A DNA stretch of 44,008 bases from a virus. Made by a program: the position numbers and the translations under genes. Location of the stretch: the IMG/VR virus record IMGVR_UViG_3300042691_030650, positions 1 to 44,008 of that record. The stretch is one strand, 5' to 3'. Of the stretch, positions 1-6,649 are shown piece by piece. The first letter of the stretch is position 1. Each line of letters starts with the position of its first letter. The notes beneath the pieces are model-generated. The model saw only the letters and a list, made by a program, of their open reading frames with translations. It ran no database searches and was not told the DNA's origin.

Positions 1-345
1 CTGCGCGTGGTCCGCCAGCCCCGCCAACCGCAGCCATGCGGGCGTATGCACACGCACCAGCCAATCGGCCACCATCCACGCCCGCGTCCCCTCGTCGGTG
101 GCCGTGGTCCGCGTACCGACGACCAGCGGCAGCAGCGGTCGCAGAAGGCGGGTACGGTCGTCATCCGGCAACGCATCGTTCCACAACCGCATGAACGCGG
201 CAATCACGGGCGACACGCACTGCGGGTGATCGCTCCACGGCTCGCCCGCGATATAGGCCACCGCTTCCATCGCACACATGGCGCCTTCTGTGGGATCGTG
301 AGCGCCTTTTGCCAGGATGATCGTGTCCAGCGTTTTGATGTTCAT
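1..345 (-). CDS. Conserved phage protein of unknown function, N-terminal part (cut by window edge)
   Basis: 115 codons are open from ATG at 345 to the window edge with no stop. The protein begins MNIKTLDTIILAKGAHDP and contains GMCAMEAVAYIAGEPWSDHP, CVSPVIAAFMRLWNDALPDD and a WLRLAGL segment. I recognise this from memory as a small family common in phage and metagenomic contigs, with no established function. A GGAGGA ribosome site lies 8 bases upstream of the start. The start overlaps the stop of the preceding gene (ATGA), so translation is probably coupled. The C-terminus is missing here; a fragment that may be the tail of the same family lies at the other window edge (43927-44008). Confidence 0.8.
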   Translation of the reverse strand, partial: MNIKTLDTIILAKGAHDPTEGAMCAMEAVAYIAGEPWSDHPQCVSPVIAAFMRLWNDALPDDDRTRLLRPLLPLVVGTRTTATDEGTRAWMVADWLVRVHTPAWLRLAGLADHAQ

Positions 346-572
346 GTCGTTTCCTCCGTCGTGAGAGTCCGCTTCCTGGCGTCATCCCGCTCCCGCCGAG
401 CCTCGTCGCGTTCGCGTTCGGCGAGGAGGGCGCGGAGTTCGGTGGCAAGGGCGGCGTTGTTCGTGCTCGTAGAGTGCACGAACCCGTCAGGACTGAGCAG
501 GAAGCCCCACTCAGGGCGCAAGCCCAACCGCACCAGCACCGCATCAATCATCGGCGTCTTACTCGTCATCAT
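342..572 (-). CDS. Small hypothetical protein, 76 aa, charged C-terminal helix
   Basis: No family recognised. The N-terminal half (MIDAVLVRLGLRPEWGFLLS) looks globular. The C-terminal half (about residues 40-72) is a run of E, R and D with heptad-like spacing, probably a coiled coil. Two adjacent ATG codons (572 and 569) follow a GGAGAACG ribosome site, so either could start. It overlaps the next gene by ATGA and the previous gene's stop by 14 bases, placing it in a tight early operon of small genes. Confidence 0.7.
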   Translation of the reverse strand: MMTSKTPMIDAVLVRLGLRPEWGFLLSPDGFVHSTSTNNAALATELRALLAERERDEARRERDDARKRTLTTEETT

Positions 573-663
573 CGTTCTCCCACAGTCTCAGGTGAGCGCT
601 CCCGGCCACGGTGGCCCACAGCGCACAGAGCAGCACGGCGGCGAAGGTGAGGAGGGCTTTCAT
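559..663 (-). CDS. Single-pass membrane micro-protein, 34 aa
   Basis: A 34-codon gene beginning MKALLTFAAVLLCALWATVAG, one hydrophobic segment, followed by a polar tail ending in acidic residues (ENDDDE). Its ATG overlaps the stop of the preceding gene as TGATG, which supports real, coupled translation. No family recognised. Function unknown; small membrane proteins in early phage operons are often host-interaction or superinfection factors, but nothing in this sequence proves that. Confidence 0.55.
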   Translation of the reverse strand: MKALLTFAAVLLCALWATVAGSAHLRLWENDDDE

Positions 664-920
664 CACGCCACCTTGTACAGCGTCGCACACGGCACACACA
701 CCAGCGCCGCGCCGTCGTAGAGCGGCACCACTTCGCGGATGCGTGACGGCGCGCCGCACTGCTCGCACCGGTGTTCGTCGGTCATGCTCCGGTCCATCGC
801 CGCGCAGAACGCCTCGCGCGGGTCCGCCTTCACCGGCCCGCGCTCGTCCTCGCGCACGAGGCGGTACGCGCGGTGCGCGGCGAGCAGGAGGACGGCGAGG
901 GTGCAGAGGAGGAGGGTCAT
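663..920 (-). CDS. Membrane-anchored zinc-ribbon protein, 85 aa
   Basis: Residues 2-16 (TLLLCTLAVLLLAAH) form an N-terminal membrane segment. A cytoplasmic-looking domain follows with two cysteine pairs, CEQC and CVPC, about 26 residues apart, a typical zinc-ribbon spacing. The start at 920 is supported by GGAGGG upstream and an ATGA overlap with the preceding gene. Role unknown. Neighbours are other small early proteins, not known DNA enzymes. Confidence 0.65.
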   Translation of the reverse strand: MTLLLCTLAVLLLAAHRAYRLVREDERGPVKADPREAFCAAMDRSMTDEHRCEQCGAPSRIREVVPLYDGAALVCVPCATLYKVA

Positions 921-1105
921 GCCACCCTCCGCCGCGCATCCCGCTCGCGGTTCCACGCCTTGTCGCGCAGCCGCTGGATCTCGCGCGTGACGGCCGCGCG
1001 CTCGGTGGCCAGCCGCTCGGCGTCGGCCCGCAGCGTGTCCCACGCCGTCCGCTCGCTGCCGACCAGGAACGCACGGTGGTCGATCTTCGCGGGGCGTCCT
1101 CTCAT
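917..1105 (-). CDS. Small basic helical protein, 62 aa
   Basis: Starts MRGRPAKIDHRAFLVGSERT and continues as one long, highly charged helix (residues 20-60, alternating E/R with A and L) likely to form a coiled coil. The RGRPAK start resembles an AT-hook-like basic stretch, only a weak hint of DNA binding. ATGA overlaps on both sides make it a middle member of a translationally coupled chain. No family recognised. Confidence 0.6.
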   Translation of the reverse strand: MRGRPAKIDHRAFLVGSERTAWDTLRADAERLATERAAVTREIQRLRDKAWNRERDARRRVA

Positions 1106-1398
1106 GCGGCCGCTCCGGTGACGCCGTCGGGGAGTTCATTCCATATGCGGACGTAGTGCCCAGGCGAGACGCGCGCGACGACACCGCCCTTCACCAGACG
1201 CTGGAGCGCCGTGTCGACGGCCGCCGCCGCCCATCCCCACGGGCGCAGTGACGCGAGGATGCCGGCGCGACTGGTGGGTCGATGCGGGTCAGTGGAGAGG
1301 CCCCGCAGGACGCGCGCGTAGATCGAATCTCGGCGGACCGTGAGGTTCCCTCGCTCGTCAAGCGGCAGCCCGAGAGGGTGCGAAAGGCCTCTACGCAT
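1102..1398 (-). CDS. Small winged-helix-like protein next to attP, 98 aa
   Basis: The stop overlaps the next start (ATGA). The C-terminal 60 residues (TSRAGILASLRPWGWAAAAVDTALQRLVKGGVVARVSPGHYVRI) read like a winged helix: recognition helix, then a hairpin ending in GHYVRI. I chose ATG 1398 because extending the frame upstream only reads through the antisense of the tRNA fragment (see the rejected list). There is no good ribosome site at 1398, so the start is uncertain. It is the first gene on the far side of attP from the integrase. Confidence 0.5.
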   Translation of the reverse strand: MRRGLSHPLGLPLDERGNLTVRRDSIYARVLRGLSTDPHRPTSRAGILASLRPWGWAAAAVDTALQRLVKGGVVARVSPGHYVRIWNELPDGVTGAAA

Positions 1399-1517
1399 TT
1401 CATCACGCACCGCGCCGCGGTTCGGGCCCGTTTCGGGGCCGTCGGCGGTCTCGTGGCGTCCCGCAACGCCCCTGATCCCCCTCGGAACGTCGCCGCTTGC
1501 GCTCGCGGCCCGACGTT

Positions 1518-1559
1518 CTTTTAATCCGTAGGTCGTGGGTTCGATCCCCACCCCGGTCA
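1518..1559 (+). other. attP: attP core: 3' half of tRNA-Lys (anticodon UUU)
   Basis: The segment reads as tRNA positions 32 to 73. Anticodon loop CTTTTAA carries anticodon TTT. Next come the 3' anticodon strand, a five-base variable loop, T-arm GTGGG/CCCAC closing loop TTCGATC, a 3' acceptor strand CCCGGTC and discriminator A. The 5' half of a tRNA is absent upstream. This is the usual shape of a phage attachment core that restores the 3' end of a host tRNA gene on integration. It lies 12 bp beyond the integrase stop codon. Phage genes on both sides mean this is attP in a non-integrated map, not attL or attR. Confidence 0.85.
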
Positions 1560-1570
1560 TACGCATTTCT

Positions 1571-2632
1571 TCACGCACCCTTGCCGCGTCGCGGCGTCTT
1601 GAGGGACTTGGCGAGGGCCGCCCCCACGGCGTCCCCCGTTGCTTTCGTGTACCGGCGCGTCGTGGCCGCCTGGGTGTGCCGGAGGCTCACCTGCACCATG
1701 GCTTCCGGCGCACCGGCCTGCACCGCCCACTGCCCGTGCGCGTGCCGGAGGTCATGCAGGCGCGTCGTGATCGGGAGGCTCGCCGCCTTGAGCGCGGCCT
1801 TGAACGCGGCCCGGAACGCCTTGTATTGCAGCGGGGACGGCACCCCCGCGTCGATCCAGTGCCAGAGCGCCGGCGCCACGCGGACCAGCGCCGTGGCCGC
1901 GGCCGTCTTACTGCCCGGCACCATCACGCCATACTGCGCCGGCCGCAGGTGCTCCCGGTCGCACCGCAGGTATTCGCCCATCCGCATGCCGGTCAGCACC
2001 AGCGTCCAGAGCGGAGCCCGCAGGTCAGGTCGGGCCGCCTCGACCAGCCGATGAAACTGCGCTGGCGAGAGCTCGGTGACGCGCTCTACTTCGGCCGCTC
2101 GCGGAATCCGCGCCAGCACCTCGTGCCGCACCGGGTGATGCTTGCCGCCGAGGTAGACCGACAGGAACCGCGACAGCATCCGCCGCAGGTGCATCCAGTC
2201 GGAGGCCGACGTCGTCCAAGCGGCCCGCATCGTGACCCAATCGACGGTGAGGAGATCCCGCACCGTGGCCCCGGCCGGCAGCCGCCGATTGAGCTGGTCC
2301 CGGCTCAGCGTGTACCGCGCCCGCGTTGCCTCGCTGGCGCCCATGTGTGGCAGCGTGTCCTCGAGCGCGTCCCAGAGGCCGGACGCCAGCCGCACCTGCG
2401 CGGCCAGCCCCGACCCACCGGCGCCGTGCTCGCGGACGTAGCTCGCCACCACCTCAATGGCGAGCGCCCCAGACGCCAGCGCCCGCAGCACCTCTACCTG
2501 GCTGTCCGCGATCAGCTGGTCGACAACGCCCGCCCGCGCCGCGTACACCTTGGCGACGCGGGTCCGCGCGTTGATGTCGAGCTGGGGGATGCCGAGCCGC
2601 GCGAGGCGGCGGCGGATGCGGAAGCTGGTCAC
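1571..2632 (-). CDS. int: Tyrosine-recombinase integrase
   Basis: A 353-residue phage integrase. All the catalytic residues of the family are visible: R217 (LTGMRMGEYLR), K242 (GSKT), H293 and R296 (HDLRHAHG), H319 (LRHTQ) and nucleophile Y328 (TRRYTK). The N-terminal 180 residues hold arm-binding and core-binding domains. Start chosen as GTG 2632 because it overlaps the excisionase stop as GTGA; the longer upstream reading is arginine-rich shadow sequence. It catalyses site-specific recombination between attP (1518-1559) and a host tRNA-Lys gene. Confidence 0.95.
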   Translation of the reverse strand: MTSFRIRRRLARLGIPQLDINARTRVAKVYAARAGVVDQLIADSQVEVLRALASGALAIEVVASYVREHGAGGSGLAAQVRLASGLWDALEDTLPHMGASEATRARYTLSRDQLNRRLPAGATVRDLLTVDWVTMRAAWTTSASDWMHLRRMLSRFLSVYLGGKHHPVRHEVLARIPRAAEVERVTELSPAQFHRLVEAARPDLRAPLWTLVLTGMRMGEYLRCDREHLRPAQYGVMVPGSKTAAATALVRVAPALWHWIDAGVPSPLQYKAFRAAFKAALKAASLPITTRLHDLRHAHGQWAVQAGAPEAMVQVSLRHTQAATTRRYTKATGDAVGAALAKSLKTPRRGKGA

Positions 2633-2823
2633 GCGGCCCGCCGGCGCGATTCCAGCCACGCTTCGACGTCCGCCTCGTAGTAGCGCACGACGCCGCGCGC
2701 CAGGTCGACGCGCGGGAAGACGTGCGCGTACACCCACCGCGGCGTGACCGACCGCTCCCCGTCGCCGGCGGGGAAATAGCGTGCGATCACTTCCCCCGCG
2801 GTGAGCAGTCGGCCGCGCGACAT
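2629..2823 (-). CDS. xis: Excisionase-like winged-helix protein, 64 aa
   Basis: The sequence (LLTAGEVIARYF ... TPRWVYAHVFPRVDLARGVVRYYEADVEAWLESRR) matches the AlpA/excisionase pattern. It has a short helix-turn-helix that picks the site, a wing with VRYYEADVEAWL, and a basic C-terminus. It sits directly upstream of and overlaps the integrase (GTGA), the standard place for a recombination directionality factor. It starts with a TGATG overlap to the DUF669 gene. It could instead be a transcriptional activator of int; location favours excisionase. Confidence 0.75.
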   Translation of the reverse strand: MSRGRLLTAGEVIARYFPAGDGERSVTPRWVYAHVFPRVDLARGVVRYYEADVEAWLESRRRAA

Positions 2824-3311
2824 CAGCCGGCCTTCTTCTGCAGCCACGGCGCCACCGCCGGCGCCGCCGGCGCCGACGCGGCGGGCGCCGGGGCGACGGT
2901 GCCGACGACGCCCCCGCCGCTCAGCTTCTTGTAGCCCTTGATCTCGTTCATGGGGCCGCGCTCGCCCTGCTTCACCTTGACCTTGGCGAGCAGCGGCAGG
3001 TTGTGGAGCTGCGCCGAGTCCGAGACCTTCATCACGCCGACCGCGTGACAGATAGCCGAGAGCGTCTGCTGCGCGATCTCCACGGCCTGCGCGTTCGGGT
3101 TCGACAGGTTGAGCCGGTCCCACAGCTTCCGCCCCTTCATCGGCCCGTCGATCACCTGCAGCGTCATCTCAAGGTACGCGCCGTCCTGCTTCTTCGTCTG
3201 CTTCCAGTCGCTCGCTTCGATGATGACGGCGTAGTCGCCGTCCGGGATCACGTCCATCGCCTGGCGTGGCTCGTGCTGCTCGGCGTCGAACGTCTGCTGG
3301 AATTGCGCCAT
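2823..3311 (-). CDS. DUF669-family protein (phage recombination accessory)
   Basis: 162 residues. The pattern IPDGDYAVIIEASDWKQTKKQDGAYLEMTLQVIDGP...GRKLWDRLNL...AQQTLSAICHAVG is that of DUF669, an OB-like small protein regularly encoded beside a RecA-like phage NTPase. The C-terminus is an A/P-rich linker ending in PWLQKK, like the flexible tail of ssDNA-binding proteins. The role is likely ssDNA binding or annealing support for the neighbouring ATPase; this is inference from context. GGAG lies upstream of ATG 3311. Confidence 0.85.
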   Translation of the reverse strand: MAQFQQTFDAEQHEPRQAMDVIPDGDYAVIIEASDWKQTKKQDGAYLEMTLQVIDGPMKGRKLWDRLNLSNPNAQAVEIAQQTLSAICHAVGVMKVSDSAQLHNLPLLAKVKVKQGERGPMNEIKGYKKLSGGGVVGTVAPAPAASAPAAPAVAPWLQKKAG

Positions 3312-3318
3312 GATGCGG

Positions 3319-4110
3319 TTACTCCGTGTCAGTAGAGGACTCCGCACCGACCACCGGCGCGGGGGTGTAGCGCTCGGCCAACAGGCCGAGGAACTGCGAC
3401 GCGTCGAGCTCCATCACGGGGGGGAGCTGGAAGCGGTTCTTGGCCTGCCATGCCGGCCGCTCTTCGAGGGCGAGCAGCCGCTGGCCCGTGGAGATGCCGC
3501 GCGTGGCCTTCTTCTTGAAGCCGAGGTCGGTGGACGTGGTGCTCGTCTGCCAGTGGCAGAACCCGACCACGTCGGCCCACCGCTGGACGAGCGCGTTGGC
3601 CCGCTTGTGCAGGTCGATGTCGTACCGGTCGTACGGCTCGGCCGTCGGCGAGTTGAAGCGCGTGACCGTGGCGTGCGCGGTGCAGACGATCGACATCTGC
3701 CGCTCGGACTGCAGCGCGTTGAGCGCGGTAAGGACTTCGTTCCAGACTTCGTCCGCCTCGATGTAGCCCTTGCCGTAGTCCCAGCCTTCGATGCTCTGCT
3801 TGCCGTGCCGGCGCGCCGTCTCTGCCCATACGAGCCGTTCGAGCGAGGTCAGCGAGTCTAGCAGCGCGGTGCCGTAGTCGTGCTGGCCGGTGTAGAGCGC
3901 GCCGACGATCGTCATGAGGTCGCCGTACGTCTCGATGTGGCGCGTCCGCTTGATGCGGAGATTACCCCAGCCCTTTTCGGTGGGCAGCAGCACCGGATTG
4001 TAGAACGCGGCGCCGAACGTGGTCTTGCCGATGCCCTGCGGGCCGTAGATGATCATCTTGGGCGGCTCGGGCTGGATGTCGTCGATGATGTCGTCGAGGG
4101 TGAAGCTCAT
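3319..4110 (-). CDS. RecA-like (AAA_24/Sak4-type) phage NTPase
   Basis: 263 residues. Walker A is GPQGIGKTT (residues 23-31) and a Walker B-like strand is TALLDS (D85). The rest fits the AAA_24 phage nucleotide-binding family, including Sak4-type single-strand annealing ATPases. It acts on DNA in the cytoplasm, probably in homologous recombination or repair of replicating phage DNA together with the DUF669 protein downstream. Start ATG 4110 overlaps the upstream stop (ATGA). The family call is firm; the annealase role is inferred. Confidence 0.88.
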   Translation of the reverse strand: MSFTLDDIIDDIQPEPPKMIIYGPQGIGKTTFGAAFYNPVLLPTEKGWGNLRIKRTRHIETYGDLMTIVGALYTGQHDYGTALLDSLTSLERLVWAETARRHGKQSIEGWDYGKGYIEADEVWNEVLTALNALQSERQMSIVCTAHATVTRFNSPTAEPYDRYDIDLHKRANALVQRWADVVGFCHWQTSTTSTDLGFKKKATRGISTGQRLLALEERPAWQAKNRFQLPPVMELDASQFLGLLAERYTPAPVVGAESSTDTE

Positions 4111-4610
4111 CGCACTCTCAGGGACTGGGTTTGTGTCAGTGTCACGCCGGGGATCTCGACGCCCGCCTTGAGCGCCTTGGCGAGCGCGGTCTTGTCCGGC
4201 TCGCGCACTTCGGGGATCACGCGCACGAACTCGTCCGGCAGCGCGTCCGGCAGCACCGTGACGTCCACCTTCGGCGGGTTGTTCTGCAGCGCCAGCGTGA
4301 AGCGCGTGCCCTCGATGCGCGGCCGTCCGATCCGCTGCAGGACGTGGCAGCCGTAGCTCTTCATCCAGGCGAGCCGCGACGCGACGCGCTTCTTGCGGTC
4401 CTGCAGCCGCTTGATCTCGGCGTCGAGCACTTCTTCCCGCGCTTCGAGGTCGCGGAAGTAGCCGCCGAAATCGTCCGCCTTGACGACGAGCTTTTCCATC
4501 AGCTCGACGGCCAGCGCTTCGTGCTCCGGCGTCCATTCCCCATCGTCCATGGCGGCGATGTCGTCGAGGGCGAGGGCTTCCTCGCTGAGGTCGTACAGGG
4601 ACAGACTCAT
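4107..4610 (-). CDS. Siphovirus Gp157-like protein
   Basis: 167 residues. The central helical region (about 40-100), LEAREEVLDAEIKRLQDRKKRVASRLAWMK, followed by RIEGTRFTLALQNNPPKVDVTVLPDALPDEFVRVIPEVREPDKTALAKALKAG, is characteristic of the Gp157 family. That family was first noted in Streptococcus thermophilus phages and is linked to phage resistance there. Its position beside DUF669 and the AAA_24 NTPase is also typical. ATGA overlaps at both ends. Biochemical function is unknown. Confidence 0.88.
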   Translation of the reverse strand: MSLSLYDLSEEALALDDIAAMDDGEWTPEHEALAVELMEKLVVKADDFGGYFRDLEAREEVLDAEIKRLQDRKKRVASRLAWMKSYGCHVLQRIGRPRIEGTRFTLALQNNPPKVDVTVLPDALPDEFVRVIPEVREPDKTALAKALKAGVEIPGVTLTQTQSLRVR

Positions 4611-4753
4611 GCGTCGTCGTCCTCCGGGAAGAGGTCCAGCGCTTCCGGGTCCGGGTCGGCCACGAGCAGCGACTGCGTTTCTTCGGCCAGATGGCGTTCC
4701 TGCTCGCGGTCCCACTCGGCGTGGTGCGTGGGGCGATCGTAGGCGCGGGTCAC
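4607..4753 (-). CDS. Small acidic protein, 48 aa
   Basis: Reads VTRAYDRPTHHAEWDREQER and ends in a strongly acidic tail (DPDPEALDLFPEDDDA). Start taken as GTG 4753, which overlaps the preceding stop as GTGA; its own stop overlaps the next ATG as ATGA. The acidic tail could mimic DNA or bind a basic partner, but this is speculation. No family recognised. Confidence 0.6.
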   Translation of the reverse strand: MTRAYDRPTHHAEWDREQERHLAEETQSLLVADPDPEALDLFPEDDDA

Positions 4754-4974
4754 GCCGCCACCCTCCCCGCAATCCGCGCCCGCTGCAACAGCTGCTTGAG
4801 CAGCGGACGGGACACGGTGACGGTCGACGGGTCCTTCTCGACCGGTTGAATGCACACGCGGTACATCCGGAATCGCTGGCCGTACGTGTGCATGTACGGG
4901 CGCGTGGCGCGCGTCACGGTCGCGCGCGTGCCGTCGTGGTCGACGAGCACCAAGGTGGTGCGGGGGTGTGTCAT
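4750..4974 (-). CDS. Small protein, 74 aa, paralogue of the 6305-6553 protein
   Basis: Starts MTHPRTTLVLVDHDGTRATV and continues with RFRMYRVCIQPVEKDPSTVTVSRPLLKQLLQRARIAGRVAA. The same core (DGT-ATV, RFRMYR, TVSR-LLKQL, and a C-terminal R-RVA) recurs in the protein at 6305-6553, so the two arose by duplication. It looks like a compact beta-rich fold with a basic C-terminal helix. AGGGACC precedes ATG 4974. Two-hairpin element A lies directly upstream. Function unknown. Confidence 0.7.
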   Translation of the reverse strand: MTHPRTTLVLVDHDGTRATVTRATRPYMHTYGQRFRMYRVCIQPVEKDPSTVTVSRPLLKQLLQRARIAGRVAA

Positions 4975-5002
4975 GGTCCCTGTCTGGTGTATGTTTGTCC
5001 CA

Positions 5003-5062
5003 CGGCGGCCCTGTGCCGCCGGTCCCTGCCTCGCACGGCGCCCGCGCTCTCACCCGCGGGCG
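5003..5062 (-). repeat. Two-hairpin intergenic element, copy A
   Basis: On the plus-strand map there are two hairpins. Hairpin 1 is CGGCGGC (5003-5009), loop CCTGT, GCCGCCG (5015-5021). Hairpin 2 is CGCCCGCG (5039-5046), an 8-base loop CTCTCACC, CGCGGGCG (5055-5062). On the transcribed minus strand hairpin 2 comes first, just after the stop of the 5072-5365 gene, and hairpin 1 precedes the ribosome site of the 74-aa gene. Compare copies at 6581-6640 and 6960-7003. There is no U-tract on the transcribed strand, so it is not a simple terminator. Confidence 0.7.
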
Positions 5063-5071
5063 TTCGTGTTT

Positions 5072-5365
5072 CTAGCCCACCCGCCAACAGCGGACGCCAC
5101 CCGCGACGCGACGAATCGTGATCCGCATCTCGGGGCGCGGGCACTGTCCCATCTGCCAGTAGCGATGCCGCGAACGGATGCGCGCCATCACACTGAGGGC
5201 GTCGTACTTGGCCGCCACGAAGAACGAGTCGCCGACCTCCATGGCCGAGAACGGGAGCGGCATGCGCTCCGTCAGCGGCGGGACAGGGACGCCCTTCTCA
5301 ATGACTACGGCGGGCATCTCAACGGGCGGGCGACCGCCTTTGACCAGCTTGACCGGGGCGGTCAT
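5072..5365 (-). CDS. Small phage protein with MEVGDSFFV motif, 97 aa
   Basis: Contains PLPFSAMEVGDSFFVAAKYDALSVMARIRSRHRYW, a pattern I recognise in small phage proteins (DUF7303-like), where PF..M.VGDSF is followed by a beta strand and a helix rich in R, and a C-terminal strand (EMRITIRRVAGGVRCWRVG). Probably a nucleic-acid-binding adaptor, but no function is proven. ATGA overlap with the preceding gene; the stop TAG is followed at once by two-hairpin element A. Confidence 0.65.
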   Translation of the reverse strand: MTAPVKLVKGGRPPVEMPAVVIEKGVPVPPLTERMPLPFSAMEVGDSFFVAAKYDALSVMARIRSRHRYWQMGQCPRPEMRITIRRVAGGVRCWRVG

Positions 5366-6279
5366 GCGGCGGGGGGATGGCGGTATACGTCGCGCACGAC
5401 ATCGGCGGACAGCGCGTCAAGCTGCTGAGTAAGCACGTCGGGCGGCACCGCACCGCCGCTGGCCTGCTTTACGTGCTGCACGAAGTCGTGAAGAAATCGC
5501 GCGTACCCGCGCCCACGCTCCGTCCGTACGTATCGGTCCATCTGCGGCAGGTCGCCACGGACGCCCCTCGCGCGCATCTCGCCGATCGCCACGCCGTTGA
5601 TCTGGAACGCGAGCGCCTGGGCAAGCGTGAGCCCGTCTGTCGGATCCTCGACGACGCCATCGTCGTCCGTGCCGTCGTCCTCCGGCTCGTCAGGAGCGAA
5701 CCGGCCGGTGAGCGCCAGCGTCGAGAGCACGGCGTCCACACTCGCCCGCTTCTTGGCCATCTTGAGCACGGTGTTCTCGGTGTCGCGCGGGCGATCGATG
5801 TACTTCGACTCCATGGTCGAGCACGAGCCGATCCCCTCGCCGAGCACGGCGCCGTCCTCGCGTCGCACCAGGCGGCACTTGACGACGTAGCGATACAGGC
5901 CTCTCGCGAGCCCGTGTGACTCGATTGCCTTGCGGTTGCCCTTGGGACCCGTCCACTTCGTTTTCGTCCAGGGCACCTCGCGGTCATGATCGATCTCGCG
6001 CTCGAGCACCTCGAGCTCGAGCGAGGCGCCGACCGAGAACGCCAGGCGCTCGGCGCCGGCCTTGAAAAGCGCCTTCTTGCCCTCGGTGCCGGGGATCTCG
6101 CCGTAGTCGACGCCGTCTTCGAGCACCTCGGCGACCATGGCGGCGATCTCCTTGTGCGCTTCGATGACTTCCGCCGGGTTCGAGGTCGGGCGCACGAGGC
6201 CGACCCGCCTCATGCCGAGAGTGTCACTGCCGGCGATGCTGCCGCGCCGGTCGACTGCCAGTGCCGTACTTGCTGCCAT
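5362..6279 (-). CDS. Phage protein of the GSCSTME/KMAKKRA family with fused C-terminal domain
   Basis: 305 residues in two parts. Residues 37-195 carry the hallmarks of a widespread phage and mobile-element family: GVDYGEIPGT, LFKAGAERLA, GEGIGSCSTMESKY and NTVLKMAKKRASVDAVL. Position and motif style suggest a DNA-recombination (annealase-like) role; this is inference. Residues 215-305 are a separate domain (GVRGDLPQMDRYVRTERGRGYARFL) closely similar to the free-standing protein at 6650-6937. AGGA lies before ATG 6279. It is coupled by ATGA to the next gene. Confidence 0.75.
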   Translation of the reverse strand: MAASTALAVDRRGSIAGSDTLGMRRVGLVRPTSNPAEVIEAHKEIAAMVAEVLEDGVDYGEIPGTEGKKALFKAGAERLAFSVGASLELEVLEREIDHDREVPWTKTKWTGPKGNRKAIESHGLARGLYRYVVKCRLVRREDGAVLGEGIGSCSTMESKYIDRPRDTENTVLKMAKKRASVDAVLSTLALTGRFAPDEPEDDGTDDDGVVEDPTDGLTLAQALAFQINGVAIGEMRARGVRGDLPQMDRYVRTERGRGYARFLHDFVQHVKQASGGAVPPDVLTQQLDALSADVVRDVYRHPPAA

Positions 6280-6304
6280 GTTGGGGTCCTGGTGCTGGTG
6301 AGGA

Positions 6305-6553
6305 CTACGCGACCCGGCTCGTGATGCGCGCGCCGCCGTTGATGAGCTGCTTCAGCAGCACGCGAGAGACGGTCACTTCCGCCGCGGCCTTGCCAGCCGG
6401 GTGGATGTGCAGGCGGTACATGCGGAATCGCGGGGTGCGGCTCCAGGCGAGCGGGCCGTCGACGCGGCGCACGGTGGCCGCGGTGCCGTCGGCCTGCTGC
6501 AGGGTGAGGGCGGTGCGCGATGCGCGCTGATCCTTCGAGGCTCCCTGTCTCAT
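6305..6553 (-). CDS. Small protein, 82 aa, paralogue of the 4750-4974 protein
   Basis: Core DGTAATVRRVDGP, RFRMYRLHIHP and EVTVSRVLLKQL aligns with the 74-aa protein at 4750-4974 (RFRMYR and TVSR-LLKQL identical). The N-terminus is longer and basic. Start ATG 6553 follows GGGGAGA. Two-hairpin element B lies upstream, in the same relative place as element A upstream of its paralogue. Function unknown. Confidence 0.7.
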   Translation of the reverse strand: MRQGASKDQRASRTALTLQQADGTAATVRRVDGPLAWSRTPRFRMYRLHIHPAGKAAAEVTVSRVLLKQLINGGARITSRVA

Positions 6554-6580
6554 TCTCCCCTCTGTGGTTACTGTTGATGA

Positions 6581-6640
6581 CGGTGGCCCCATGCCACCGC
6601 TCCCTGCTCTGCGACGACCCCGCGCTCTGACCCGCGGGGT
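6581..6640 (-). repeat. Two-hairpin intergenic element, copy B
   Basis: Hairpin 1 is CGGTGGC (6581-6587), loop CCCAT, GCCACCG (6593-6599). Hairpin 2 is ACCCCGCG (6617-6624), loop CTCTGACC, CGCGGGGT (6633-6640). Against copy A the stems differ at one pair in hairpin 1 and two pairs in hairpin 2, and each change is compensated on the other arm. Stem lengths, loop sizes (5 and 8) and loop 2 sequence are kept. That covariation supports selection on the folded RNA or DNA. Confidence 0.7.
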
Positions 6641-6649
6641 TTGTCGTTT

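Noticed and set aside
1399-1578. Upstream extension of the 1102-1398 gene giving a protein that contains GVGIEPTTYGLK
   Set aside because: That peptide is the well-known antisense translation of a tRNA T-arm/anticodon region. It confirms the tRNA fragment at 1518-1559 and is not protein-coding.
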